Assembly (NCBI GenBank): GCA_026826555.1
Contig: JAKSZT010054304.1
Coordinates: 32,505,188 to 32,569,187, forward strand
Origin: Tolypeutes matacus
Lineage: Eukaryota; Chordata; Mammalia; Cingulata; Chlamyphoridae
DNA length: 64,000 nt
Reading direction: 5' to 3'
Part shown: positions 1-10,904 of the stretch, piece by piece
How the letters are laid out: every line of letters starts with the position of its first letter
Position numbering within the stretch: the first letter of the stretch is position 1
Program-made: the position numbers and the translations under genes
Notes under the pieces: generated by a model
Databases searched by the model: none
Told to the model about the DNA's origin: nothing
Seen by the model: the letters and a program-made list of their open reading frames with translations, nothing else

Positions 1-256
1 TTGCCGCTTTGTTTCCGGGCCTGAGGGTGATCAGCCCTGCTGCAGCCCGGGGAGCGACACGAGCTAGTTGTGGACCGTCCGGCGTGCACTCCGGAACGGC
101 GGGGGGGTGAAGAAGTTGTCAGGAGAGCGCAGACCCGGCTCCCTGGTCTTCACGGGGGTTAAGGAGAAGTTGTCACAGGGTCGCCGTTTGGTGCCCTGTG
201 GTCTCCCTGACAGTACTAAATGAAGAGACACCACTCGCTTGCTGGAAGGTAAGACC

Positions 257-262
257 TTTATT
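257..262 (-). terminator. LTR polyadenylation signal AATAAA
   Basis: Canonical AATAAA on the minus strand within the LTR, followed by the GC-rich R/U5-like segment. Confidence 0.5.
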
Positions 263-279
263 CAGGGATAGCTGTGCAG

Positions 280-288
280 TTTTATAGG
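280..288 (-). promoter_or_regulatory. LTR TATA box
   Basis: CCTATAAAA on the minus strand, about 20 bp upstream of the AATAAA signal of the same LTR. The very short spacing puts the poly(A) signal near the expected transcription start. This is unusual and implies that the signal lies at the U3/R boundary. Confidence 0.55.
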
Positions 289-573
289 CAGAGTTGGGCG
301 GGGGTGAGCGTGTTGTCTTCTGATAGGGCTAAGCTGTTGCTGGGCGTGGAGGGAAGATTTGGGAGGGAGGGGGGAGGCTAGAGGAGAAGGCCAACATGTC
401 CAAATAAGGTTATGGCTGTGAGGGAGTGCTGTGATAGGCTGAGAGAAATGGGGAAGTTGGGTCCGGGAAGAAGGTGGGGCGTAGTGCCCCGCAAACGCCT
501 GAAACATTACCTCAAACCTTTGTAAGGCTAACTTGTTAGTTTGGAAATAAGGTAAGATCTCAGATCCTTCACA

Positions 574-993
574 ATTTCAGATGTATCGGGTTTGTTTTTT
601 TTAAACCATGAACAAAATAAGAACAGTTGAAGAGGTTAACACACGTTATTTAGAATTTAATATACTTTATGCACTACCGTTTATATTGTGTTCTCAAATT
701 CTGCATGTATAATATTGCTTTTGCTCTGATGTTTAGTTAAAACAAAAACTATCCTGAATATTTGGATAGCCTGTTTATTTGGAATTGGAAATAAAATGTC
801 AGAGAAACCTTTCCTAACTATAGTTAACTTCAGGAAAGTCTTATACTAGAGGTTCTTATCCATCCATATAATGGGGAAAAAAATCTTTTTTCAGGAGGAT
901 TTTGAAAATATAGATAAAATATACATACATTTCTTAATGCTTAAAAAAAAATTTAAAACAGGAAGGAAAATGTTTAGTTAAAATAGTTTAGCC
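574..993. other. anonymous AT-rich DNA
   Basis: No gene or recognisable repeat is seen. The stretch is A/T-rich with short homopolymer runs. Confidence 0.6.
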
Positions 994-1262
994 TTTTGGT
1001 TAAGACTGTGGACTCCGAATTCAATTGATTGTTTAGTTCAAACTCTGGAGCTACGGTTTAATAATTTTATGACTTGAGACATATTATTTAAGCTTTCTGT
1101 GCTTTCCTTAATCCACAGTTACTTCTTCATCTGTAAAATGGGGCTAAGAATAGCACTTACATAATAGATGTATTGTGTGAAGTAAATGAAACAATAGACA
1201 TATAATATTTAAAGCATGTCTTGGCCCCATATAAACACTCAATGAACACTTGATTTTATTAT
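994..1262 (+). mobile_element. MIR SINE
   Basis: A diverged tRNA-derived MIR. The CORE-like segment near 1120-1145 reads TTCATCTGTAAAATGGGGCT, preceded by the degenerate TGACTTGAGACA...TTTAAGC part. The 3' end near 1240 resembles CTCAATGAACACTTG. Order and spacing follow the MIR consensus in sense orientation. Confidence 0.85.
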
Positions 1263-1690
1263 GATCTATCTAAGAATAAAAACTCAAGGATTCCAACTGA
1301 ATTCACAAAGATCAGTTATGAAAATTCAGTTAATTTTTTATTAGTACCGTTATTAGTACAATCTCTTTAGCATGAGTGATATATAACACATATTTTTAGG
1401 TTTTGGGTAAACTTAAGCAATATTATCAAGAATGGATTTGAATCGCAAGAAATGAAAAGACAACCAATGCAACGGGTGAAAACATTTGCAAATCATATAT
1501 CTAATAAGAGCTTAATATGCAGATATACAAAGAACTCCTGCAAATCAACAATAGAAAGACAAAAAAAAAATTAAATTTCAGAAAAAAGCTTAATAGAGAT
1601 TTCTACCAAAAAGATATACAAATGTTGAATAAGTATATGAAAAGATGACCAGCATCATTAGCCATTAGAGAAATACAAATCAAAACCTCT

Positions 1691-2026
1691 ATGAGATACC
1701 ACTTCACACTCAAAAGGATGATTGGTGTTAAAAAAAACAAAGAAAGAAAGAAACAGAAAATAACAAGAGGAAGTAGAGAAGTTGGAATCCTTGTGCGTGG
1801 TAATGGAATAAAAAAAGAAGCAGCCACTGTGGAAAGCAGTACAGTGGTTTCCCAAATATTTAAAGATATCATTACCATATTACCTAACAATTTTTGTTCT
1901 GGGTATATACCCAAAGAAACAGAAAATAGGGGCTCAGACACTGGTTTAACAATTTCAAAGCAGTATTATTCACAAAAATCAAAAGGTAGAAAAAACCCAA
2001 GAATCCATCAACAGATGAATAGATAA
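1691..2026 (+). pseudogene. L1 ORF2 C-terminal relic
   Basis: The frame opens with MRYHFTLKRM, the degenerate form of the L1 ORF2 motif MRYHLTPVRM that precedes the cysteine-rich C-terminus. Downstream residues PRIHQQMNR match the ORF2 region before the WIEHKL-like tail. It is 111 codons long with a shifted frame in the middle, and is not functional. Confidence 0.7.
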
Positions 2027-2078
2027 ACCAAATGTGGCACAGACAATGCAAAATTATTCTGCCTTACAAAGGAATGGA

Positions 2079-2315
2079 TAGAACATAAACTATAATGTAA
2101 AATATAGTTCACCGTTAGTGACAATGCTTTAATATGTGTTCATCAATTATAACAAATGTACCACACTAATGAAGGATATTGTTAATATGTGAAAGTGTTA
2201 GAGGGGTTGGAAGTGGGCATATGGGAATCCCCTATATATTTTTTATGTAACACTTATGTAATCTAAAGCTTCTTTAAAGATAAAAATTAGAAATTAAAAA
2301 ATAAAATAATTTTTA
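2079..2315 (+). mobile_element. R1 repeat, 5'-truncated tail copy with 11-bp target duplication
   Basis: An insertion of about 237 bp, flanked by AAAGGAATGGA at 2068-2078 and 2316-2326. It contains the tail module shared by all R1 copies: ACTATAATGTAAAATATAG, CATCAATTATAACAAATGTA, a CATATGGGAATCCCC block and a TTTATGTAACACTTATGTAA block, then an A-rich end. The direct repeats and A-rich 3' end are the signature of L1-mediated integration. Confidence 0.8.
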
Positions 2316-2402
2316 AAAGGAATGGAGTTTTAATACATGATACACATGGACAAACCTTGAAAACATGATGCTATGTGAAATAAGCAAGGCACATTAGGAC
2401 AG

Positions 2403-3039
2403 TTTATTAGTCAGCCAAAGGGGTGCTGATGCAAACTACCAGAAGTATGTTCGCTTTTATGAAAGGATATTTATTTGGAGTAGAAGCTTACAGTTACCAG
2501 GCCATAAAGTCTGTTGCCACATGTGGGAACAAGATGGCTGCCAACGTCTGCAAGGGCTCAGGCTCCCTCTTCCTCTTAAGGCTCTGTGGTCCCAGCTTCT
2601 TCCAATATCAGTTTAGGCTAGAATAAGTCTTATCTCTACCCTGGGGCTCATTCTTCTCCAGGCTCAGGTGCTCTGGTGTCTTCACAAGGTCAGCTGTAGA
2701 CTATCAGGCAAATGGCTCATCTCCCTTCCTGGGGCCTCTGCTGTGTCTAAGGGAGCCTTTTCTCTTTCCTCGTGTATCTTCTTCTCTGTGTATTTCCTTC
2801 CCAGGGCTCTGGCATTAAAACTAACCTCCCTTCTCTGCTGTGCGGTTTCCCTGTGAGTCCCTGCCTTACAAAGGGGTGGGGACTCAATTCCTACTGACAT
2901 GCCCAATCAAAGCCTTAATCATTATTTAATCAAGTAAAAGTGAAACCTCTGGATCCAATATAATCTAATATGCCGACCAGTTTACATACATAATCCAATA
3001 TCTATTTTTGGAATTTATAAAAAATATCAAACTGCTACA
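2403..3039 (-). mobile_element. MaLR-like LTR inserted in L1
   Basis: On the minus strand it begins TGTAGCAGTTTGATATT and ends near GGCTGACTAATA. It is homologous along most of its length to the LTR at 24243-24871. Flanks are GACAG (2398-2402) and GACAA (3040-3044), a near-match 5-bp duplication expected for ERVL/MaLR elements. The open frames within it (62-74 codons) have no retroviral content. Confidence 0.7.
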
Positions 3040-3204
3040 GACAAATACTGTATGATTTCACTAATATGGAATATCTAGAAATAGCAAATGCATAGTGATA
3101 GGAAGTAGATTAGAGGTACCATGGTATGTGGACAAAGGGAAGGGAGAGTTGGTGAGTACAAAAAGAATATAGAGTGGGTTCTGGGAAGAAAATGAAAAAG
3201 AGAA

Positions 3205-4016
3205 GATTGGTTAGAAATCGATCAGCATAATCAGGTATTAAGGCATCCCAGAACTAAGTCACTGAAAACTGGATAAAAGACCCTGAATATTAAAGGTTGA
3301 ATTGGAGATGCAGTTTAGAAGGACTTTCAGCAATATAAACTGGAAGAAAGAAAAAGGGAAGAAAGTAATTTGAAAATGACTACATTTTTCCAGAAAAGTC
3401 AAGAGACTATCCTAGAAAGCCCAAAAAGAGAAACCAAGAATACAGGAGTAAATGCAGAGTTGGTTGGGAAATGCCCTGTATTCTTTGGGACTTGTGCAAC
3501 TTGATTTCCTGTGTAGACTACTGAGGATTTTATTTTATAAAATATAAAATTAAGGACAATCTAGCCATTATTAAAAAATATAAACACTTTTAAAACACTG
3601 AAATGAATTTAATAATGATCTGATTTAGTAACTTTGGTCTGTGACTTATTGATTGAATAAACTGAGTCTAATAATTTTCACCAAATTGCTATGATCACAG
3701 TTTAAGTCCATCAAAGAAAAAGCAAGGAATCAAAAATTATTCTTTTCACATAGTATCTGTATTATATAAAGATTGTATTGTAACCTTATATTAACAGCCA
3801 AAACTTCTACAAAAGTTTCGAGAATGTTAAAAACAATGTTATTCTCAAATAACTATGACTTACATATAACTATTATTAATATTACATGAAGAGGAAATAA
3901 TATAGAATTTAACTTCTATAAGACTATATGGATAGTAAGTTATAAGTCAGTGTTCAGAAAAAAATCTCATGTTTTAAAGTCCTAAGTTCCTTTATGAAAA
4001 AAATATATAATAAACT
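3205..4016. other. anonymous AT-rich DNA, possibly more L1M 3' UTR at its start
   Basis: The first 250 bp are purine-rich and could still be L1 3' UTR. The rest shows no gene or clear repeat. Confidence 0.5.
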
Positions 4017-4445
4017 ATTTTTTAAAAAGTTTTAGATTACAGAAAAGTTATAACTAAAGCATAAATGATTCCCATATACCCCATCTCTTTCCCCTCCCAC
4101 ATCTTCCCCTATTAATAATATCTTACAATAGTGTGGTACATTTGTTATAATTGATGAGTAAATATTGTAACATTGCTACCACCAATGTAAATGTAAATGT
4201 AGTTTACATTGTGGTTTACACGGATTTGGGGATGCTGATGCCCTCTCTGCCTCAGACTGAGAGTGGGCTTTGATTTTATGGGACAGGTGGAAAGAACTGT
4301 TTTGCTTGCAGTTGTAAATACTCTTTGCTTTTTGGGAGGGGGATTGTCCATTATCATCATTTTGTTAGTTTCCCTGGGCGAGTCTGATGAGCTGGAGAGT
4401 AGGTATTGGCCGCAACTCTTCTGAGATTCATAGATCAACTGGCAT
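4017..4445 (-). mobile_element. R1 repeat copy, minus strand, internally deleted
   Basis: Read on the minus strand, 4445-4206 matches the R1 body segment seen at 59350-59560 (TGAATCTCAG.AGAGTTGC, then GATGATAATGGACAA, then TTTACAACTGCAAGCAA). 4205-4017 is the R1 tail (TCATCAATTATAACAAATGT, GGGGTATATGGGAATCA) ending in an A-rich run. The segment joining these in longer copies is missing, so this copy carries a deletion or belongs to another subfamily. Confidence 0.72.
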
Positions 4446-5205
4446 ATGAACAGATCGTTCCCTGTGCTACACTGTCTTTGTTCTGATTCATTCTGATGAG
4501 ATTATTTTGTAAGTATAGGGGCTTTTCATCGTGATTACAAAATACAAAAATGAGATGGACAGAATTTTTTAAATATTTTTTGTATACTGTCTTTTACAAG
4601 AGAATTCTTCCAATGAATATAGTGCCAAATAAGCAAGATAAAAATGCTTGATAAAATCATAATTCTGGATCATAAATATCTCTAATATTGAGCTTAAACA
4701 CTGCTTTAAATCTGACATAGCAAAGGCAAATATTGTTTTATAAAAATTACTAAATAGGCATTTCACAGAATATGATTTTAGCAAATGCAGGGATTTATTG
4801 CTTAATAATATATGCTAATTTAATAACATGTATATTTTAAAGAAGAATTTGTTATCTAAGATTATAAATCTAGTTTATATATCAAGATATGAAAAATCTT
4901 TGTGACTATCTCTGACCACTCATACCATTTTTAGAATCCCTCTCTGAAAAGTATAGGTTTCCAAATTTGGCAAATCTTTATTTGATGCCATCCTGAATTA
5001 TCAATGAGAGATGTTATTGGAAATCCTCCTGCAGGAGACATCACATCATTGATGATGTATCTGATTCAATTATAAGGTGAAGCAATAGCAACCCTTCCTG
5101 CTAATAAACATGAAAGCACAGTCTTCAGAAATGAGGATTTTAGGAAAATACATTTTAAACTTTTGTTCTTACGAATTTAAACATTTAACTCTTAAGAATC
5201 TCAAA
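4446..5205. other. anonymous AT-rich DNA
   Basis: No gene is seen. R1 body sequence may extend a little past 4445, but I could not follow it. A short self-complementary stretch (ATCATTGATGAT) lies near 5046-5057. Confidence 0.5.
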
Positions 5206-6098
5206 ATAATCATGATGGTTTTTTTTCTTTTTTCTTTTTTGACATAAGGTGTAATGATACTGTTGGGATTTGTGGTGCTGGTTTGTAAGGGGGGTGGGGT
5301 GGGGAGGGTGGGTTGGACTGTCTATAGAACTGGGGGGAGGTTTGGGGAAGGAAGCAGGTGAACACTGGGGACTGGCGGGTATATGGCTGAAACTACAATG
5401 TTGGAAATCCTCTTTTGGCAATAGGGTTGCTGGTTTGGGGTGTTGGATGTGGGGGGCATTCAGGACAGGGCACACCTGGGGCAGGCTTCTAGGGAGTGTC
5501 TGAGTGTTCATCTTGCCATAGTGTGTTATACCAGTGGGTGGAGACCCACATAATGAGCAGCAAGGTGCTCAACTCCCATCTTGGGGAGGCCCACACTGTT
5601 ATCAAATAGAGAGGCAAGAGTCTCTCGAGAGCATGGGTGGTGCTCAATAGGGGAGGACAGACTGGTGTGTCAAGTCTTCAGTGTTGTTGCAAGTTACTAT
5701 GAACCTTATCCTCAAGGAGTGAAGCTTGTTGGTTGCTATGGGTCCCAAGGGGAGGGGGAGGGAGGAATAGAATAGATGGAACAGGGGGCATTTTGGGGGA
5801 GATGGAAGTGTTCTACATGATCTTGCAATGATGGATATAAGCCATGTTAAATTACATCAAAATGTATAAAAATCTATGATCCAAAATGTAAACCATAATG
5901 TAAACCATTGACCATGACTGGTAGCTATGTTTCAATAATTGTACATCAGCTTTAACAAAACTGCCATCCACATATAAAATGTTATTAATAGGGGAAGGGG
6001 GAAAAAGGGGAGGATGTTGGGTATATGGGAGTGCCCTGTATTTGGTATATGACTTTTTTTGTAACCTAAAATGTCTTTGAAGACAAGATGAAAAAAGT
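5206..6098 (+). mobile_element. R1 repeat, G-rich divergent copy
   Basis: The body shares GTGGGTGGAGACCCACA and the following block with the copy at 6285-7841. It then has a GGCATTTTGGGGGAGATGG, TACATGATCTTGCAATGATG block and the tail (GTAAACCATAATGTAAACCA, GGGTATATGGGAGTGCCC, TTTTTTTGTAACCTAAAATG). It lacks the long middle segment of the larger copy. The 5' third is strongly G-rich on the plus strand. Open frames of 64-108 codons here are products of base composition. Confidence 0.72.
5289..5312 (+). repeat. G-quadruplex-type G-run cluster
   Basis: Four or more runs of at least three G separated by single T or A bases lie inside the 5' part of the R1 copy. The pattern meets the usual G3+N1-7 rule for intramolecular quadruplexes. 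Confidence 0.7.
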
Positions 6099-6284
6099 AA
6101 GACACTGGAGGAATAAATAGAAGAAAGTGTCACTGTATATATAGGACAACAGATCTCACAGTGATGAAAGGCACAATGTCAAAAAAAATTTTTTTTAAAT
6201 ATTTTCACTAGTTTCTATTATCTCAATTTTTTATTAAAAAAATGTTTTGTATTTTATTTCTTATTTTTAAAACTGTCATTTTTA

Positions 6285-7841
6285 TTTCATTTTCTTATTA
6301 ATTGTATTTGGTGATTTTATTGGGTTCATTTTTGAAGAATTTTTGGATCACAGAAGGGTTTCAACTGTGGCAGGGGAAGATCATTGGTGTGAGGTGTCAG
6401 TGATGGGGGATACATGGGAGAAATCTCAACTGGTCATACATATAAGGCATATAAATGTGTTCAAATTCTCATGGGGCATTGTCACGGTGGGTGGAGAGTC
6501 ACACAATAAGTGAGGGAATATCAAATTCCCATCCTTGGGAGCTCTGTCACATTCTCTAATGGAGCAGCAAGAATCCCTAGAGTACAGAGGCAATGACTAG
6601 TGAAGGAGGATGGTTCGTTGATGGGCCTTTGACATTGATGACTGTACTTATGAACTCTTGAAATTGAAACTTAGCATAGCATTATAGGATGCCTAAGAAT
6701 TGCCTCCTGAGAACCTCCTTATTGTTCAAATATGCCCTCTCTCTAAGCAGAACTCAGCATATAAATACATTACCTTCCCCCCAGCGTGGGACAAGACCCC
6801 TGGCCCCAAGGGTTACTATCAAGCAACAACGAGCAAAGCAATTGGAAAAAGACCTTGACCAAAGGGGGAAAAGGTAAAGACAAATGAGTTTACATGGCTA
6901 AGAGACTTCAAAGTGAGTCGGAAGATCATTCCAGAGGTAACGCTTATGCACATCTCAATAAGATCTCATAGGCTTCCAATGTAGATATCACTCCAAACAC
7001 AGGGGCTCCTGAAGGCTCTGGAGACACCCAAGCCTTATATCAGGGCGGATAGCTCAAGAGTTTGATGCCTTACCAGAGGGCACCACTTTGGAATTTATGA
7101 TCCCCAGGGTGACAGAGTTGGACTCAGTTATGGTTTCCCTACATATGGCTCTTCTGTCCTTCTATTTGAATCTATGATTAGTACTAGAGTTAGTACGTGT
7201 ATGACCAAGAGACTTAAATCATTGGGCTGCCCATGTGCCAGCTGGGTCCTGAATCTCAACAGAGTTGCAATACCTCCTCTACAGTTCATTGGTCTTACCC
7301 AGGAGGTTATGATGGACAACTACCATACCAAGGAACTGAGAGAGTTTACAACTGCAAGCAAGAAAGTCCCAACCATTGGCCCTAATGGATTGCAGCCCCC
7401 TCTCAGAGGTGGAGTGGATATCACCATCCCAGAATCCTCAGGATTGGGAAATGAACTTACGGGAATTCTACTATAGATTTATTGTGATTCTAGCAATGGA
7501 AGAAATTATATCATTGATATGGAGGTAGTGGCCACTGGAGGTTCTGAGGACAAGGAGAGGGAAAAACAGGTGTAATGTAGGGGCTTTTTAGGGACTTGGG
7601 AATTGTCCTGAATGACAATTCAGAATTGGGTGGAAATGAGTGTAAACTACAAGGTAAACTTTAATTCACACTTAGTGACAATGCTCCAAAATGTTTCATC
7701 AATTGCAATGAATGTACCTCATTAATGAAAGGTGTTGTTAATACGGGAAAATGTGGGAGGTGTGGAGAGTGGGGCATATGGGAAGCCCTTATTTTTTTAT
7801 GTAACATTTATGTAACCTAAGTATCTTTTAAAAAAAAAAAA
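6285..7841 (+). mobile_element. R1 repeat, longest copy (about 1.55 kb)
   Basis: Order of blocks: T-rich start (TTTTATTGGGTTCATTTTTG), body with GGTGGGTGGAGAGTCACAC, GCATATAAATACATTACC, GTGGGACAAGACCCCTGG and AAGAGACTTCAAAGTGAGTC, then a segment also found at 59126-59700 (AATCTCAACAGAGTTGCAA, ACAACTGCAAGCAAGAAAG). Last come the GGGGCTTTTTAGGGACTTGG block, the tail, and an A13 run at about 7829-7841. No frame codes for reverse transcriptase; the longest open frame is 100 codons without motifs. It is therefore either non-autonomous or an unusually long 3' UTR of a local L1. No clear 5' target duplication is visible. Confidence 0.7.
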
Positions 7842-8152
7842 AGGTGTAATATGGTGGTATTTTCAGGATATTGGAATTGTCCTACATGACATTTCAGTGG
7901 TGGGTACAGGCCATTATATATCTTGTCATAACTTACAAAAATGTGTGGGAGAGAGTTTAAACTATAATGTAAAGTTTAATCCACATTTAGTGGCAATGCT
8001 CCAATATGTGTTCATCAATTGTGACAAATGTACCACACTAATGAAGGATGTTGTTAATGTCAGAAAGTGTTTGTGGGGGGTAGGGAACAGGGCATACGAG
8101 AATCCCCTGTATTTTTTATGCAACATTTATGTAGTCTAGGTATCTATTAAAA
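7842..8152 (+). mobile_element. R1 3' segment repeated in tandem after the A-run
   Basis: It starts GGTGTAATATGGTGGTATTT directly after the A13 of the preceding copy and repeats the last 280 bp of R1, including CATGACATTTCAGTGGTGGG, ATCAATTGTGACAAATGTA and ATTTTTTATGCAACATTTAT. It ends in a new A/AAAAG-rich tail. It could be a separate 5'-truncated insertion into the A-run or a duplicated 3' end. Confidence 0.75.
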
Positions 8153-8767
8153 AAAAGAAAAGAAAAAAAGAAAAAATTTATACCACCTAAGTTCAAATAT
8201 TTGAAACTCATAAGAGTAATCATTCAAAAAATGGACAGATACGTAAATGCATTCCATAAAAAAGTTTTAAATGCCAAATATCTATTTTCTTCACTATATT
8301 AAAAGATGTCTTAAGTTTTATAAATATATAATGTTGATAAAATTGATGTAGGGTGACTTATATTTATTTCAGGAATATTTTCTGTTTCAAGAATGATTTC
8401 TCTCTCTGAGAAAATTTCGGGAAGCTCAAGCTTACTTTGTGTCTAAACTCCTGATCTTAGAAGAATAACACAAATCTCTTTCATGATGCATGTCAATGCC
8501 TCAGAGAAAAACTGTTATTTGGCACATTTTTCTCATGTTCCTACCTCTGACTAGGCACTGTGTCAAGAAGACTGAACCCTCTGATTATTAGCTGTAGACC
8601 AAATGGCACCTCCCCCAGAATCCTGGAGTAGCAGAATACCATTCCCAAAAGGATGTGATGTGAGCAGATAAAATGTGTAAACATGAACTTAGCATAATTT
8701 ATTTAACTGCAGAATACTGTTAACATGCCTAGAAATTCTGGGGTCCAAGAATCATTTTTTTTACTTA
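8153..8767. other. anonymous AT-rich DNA
   Basis: No gene or repeat is recognised. Confidence 0.55.
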
Positions 8768-9075
8768 AAAAGTTACAGATATTTAAAAAATACTCTTTAA
8801 TGAAATACTATTTTACAACAATAAAGTCCAGGTTTTAATTGTAATGTTTGATGATTTTTGACAAATGCACACACCCATGTAACCAAAACCCTATTCAAGA
8901 CATAGACATGCATCATCACATAATTTTCTCTAATCCTTTGCAATGTTTTCCCTCCCAATTGTTGCCTCAGAAAAACTTATCTGTTTTTTAATGTGCTATA
9001 GATTTGTATCAGCACTTCCAGAGCTTCATATGTGCCCTTTGTATCCCGCCTCTTTCACTCAGCACAATGAATAAA
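8768..9075 (-). mobile_element. L1M 3' fragment
   Basis: Plus-strand text includes CACACCCATGTAACCAAAAC, CAAGACATAGACATGCATCA and a TCTTTCACTCAGCACAATGA end. This is the antisense form of the old L1 ORF2-end/3' UTR region. It is truncated on both sides. Confidence 0.7.
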
Positions 9076-10089
9076 AATACTACCACTGTCAAGGTCAACG
9101 CTTTTGTCCTTAGTACAAATTTGTATAAAATTAATTTTACTGTTCTTGTGTTTCTCTATATGCATATCCTTACTTTTTAACCTAATTTAAGTTTTAATAT
9201 TTAAGACACCTTTCATATACATTTTTGGTCACATGATTAAATATTCTCCATATGCAAAATAGTTGTGCCAAATTATCATCATCCTTTCCTCAGGACCACC
9301 GTATATGCTATTTTTCTTACTTCAAGAAAGCTACCAAATTTCTCTATATAATAAATTACAGTTCATACATCAAAACTTCATTAAAATATTTTATAACCAT
9401 GCTTTCCCTATGCTTGCCAAGCAAAGTAAACACTTCCATGTCCATTCTCATGACATTTTATACATATCTCTGTGTAAGCAATTGTAATAGAATTTTTCTT
9501 CTAATAAATTTATCTTCCATTAGATTCCAAACACCTATACTATAGTGATTGCTTTCTATTTTTCTTTGAATCATGCTTGATGCCTATTACACAGTTGATG
9601 AATAATGAATATTTATTTTTAAAAACACATGTTTCATCAACATAACAGGTTTTACCTTTTGAAGATTCATATTCTTTAAAGTAATCTTTTAAATTATTTC
9701 TCTGTTACTTGCCTAATTTAAACAAAAATTGCATGTATTTTGGCATTAGGTTACTTGAAACAGTTATATGTTATTTTTATTCTAAAGTACCAGTAAGAAA
9801 AACATTAATTATAATTTTTCTTAACCTAAAAATATATATATTTTACATTAGCTCCTAAATATTTAACTGATATTTAATTGAATCAGGGAAAGGAAGAATT
9901 CCAAATGTGAGAAGAATCAAGTATTTAATAACTAGAATAGTAGTGATAAACATTTGTCCAATTAAAATACACATGATGGATATATTCACATATCTGACGC
10001 ATTCTGATGGGGTTTGTTGACTCCATGCATAATTTCATCTGTGCTAACTGTGAACTTCAATTTAAGGATATATACCAGAATTCATAGAT
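9076..10089. other. anonymous AT-rich DNA
   Basis: Overlapping open frames of 74-97 codons at 9252-9545 have low-complexity composition and no motif, and are treated as chance. No other feature is seen. Confidence 0.55.
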
Positions 10090-10323
10090 GTGTAGGTGTA
10101 GGTGTAGGTGTAGGGATAGGGATAGGGATAGGGATAGGAATAGGTATAGGAACAGGTACAGGAACAGGAACAGGAACAGGTACAGGTACAGGTACAGACA
10201 CAGGTACAGGAACAGGCATAGGCATAAGCATAGGAATAGGTATAGGTATAGATAAAATATAAGTATAGGCATAGTTATAATATAGGTATAAGTATAGCTA
10301 TAGCTATAGCTATAGGTGTAGGT
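10090..10323 (+). repeat. variant hexanucleotide tandem repeat (TAGGNA-like)
   Basis: About 39 units of 6 bp, arranged in runs of related variants: TAGGTG x4, TAGGGA x4-5, TAGGAA/TAGGTA, then CAGGAA and CAGGTA mixed, then TAGGCA/TAAGCA, then a decayed part and TAGCTA x4 with a TAGGTG end. Because 6 is a multiple of 3, every frame free of stops stays open; this explains the 82-codon plus-strand and 104-codon minus-strand frames, which read as alternating Gly-Ile/Thr or Tyr/Phe-Leu dipeptides. It is not a gene. Confidence 0.9.
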
Positions 10324-10424
10324 TTGGTGTATACATTCATCAGAAATTAAGCTTAAACCAAAAGATATCACTTATTCCTACTAAATAGAGTATCTATTCC
10401 ACTGTAAACAGGGAGTATAAAATA

Positions 10425-10645
10425 AAGGTTGAAGACTCCACCTTTGATACTAAACAAATCTTGTTTGAAGTCCTGCCTTAAGACTTTCTGGATATGAACA
10501 TCTTAATAAATTGTTTTATCTTGATTTTTGTCTCAGTACATAGGTAAACGTTCATAAGATTGATGAATATTAAACTGAAACATCTGTGTCAAGTATGTAG
10601 TATGTAGTAAATATTCAACATGTTAGCTAATAATATTAAAACATT
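10425..10645 (+). mobile_element. MIR SINE, degraded
   Basis: The block GACTTTCTGGATATGAACAT...TTTTATCTTGATTTTTGTCTC...CATCTGTGTCAAGTATGTAG...TAAATATTCAACATGTTAGC follows MIR order in sense orientation, with high divergence. Confidence 0.6.
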
Positions 10646-10904
10646 TTTTAATATCAATTTAGCCATTGGTTAAAAAAAAAAATGAAAAGGGCAAAGCTTG
10701 TCTTTAGCAGTTCTTCAAAATTCCATCTGTTTAATTCCAGAGTTTTGGCTATTGATTTGTTAACACTGTGATCACCCTTCCAAGTGGAAGAGAAACACAC
10801 AGCTTTCTTAAACCTCTTTAAAACACATTAACTCAATGTCCTGCTTTGCTATCATTGTACCTTAAAAATAGTGTATGCAATAGAATTTTTAATTAGGTTG
10901 ATTG

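Larger units (their letters stand above)
1..573 (-). mobile_element. GC-rich endogenous retrovirus LTR, partly outside the window
   Basis: Read on the minus strand, the element starts with TGTGAAGG at 573, has a TATA box (CCTATAAAA, about 280-288) and an AATAAA signal at 257-262, then a GC-rich R/U5-like stretch running to the window edge. This order (TG start, promoter, poly(A) signal, GC-rich leader) is that of a retroviral LTR. The region is far more GC-rich than its surroundings. The inner end is uncertain: a CA end near 176 is possible, but no tRNA primer-binding site (TGG start) is visible after it. The motif TGACAACTTCT occurs twice, near 115 and 175. An 81-codon open frame at 262-507 lies inside the LTR and is not a gene. 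The class (gamma/ERV1-like) is a guess. Confidence 0.62.
1438..3204 (+). mobile_element. old L1 (L1M-type) 3' end, split by two later insertions
   Basis: 1438-2067 is the 3' part of ORF2, 2327-2397 is the last ORF2 codons, and 3040 to about 3204 is the 3' UTR (ATTTCACTAATATGGAATA type). The three blocks join into one L1 when the R1-tail insertion (2079-2315) and the LTR (2403-3039) are removed. The L1 therefore predates both. It is heavily decayed. Confidence 0.75.

Noticed and set aside
262..507. 81-codon minus-strand frame in the GC-rich edge
   Set aside because: It lies in the LTR across U3, ends near the TATA box and has no protein motif.
10014..10371. Gly-Ile/Gly-Thr and Tyr-Leu repeat proteins on both strands
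   Set aside because: Translation of a hexanucleotide satellite; frames are open only because the period is a multiple of three.
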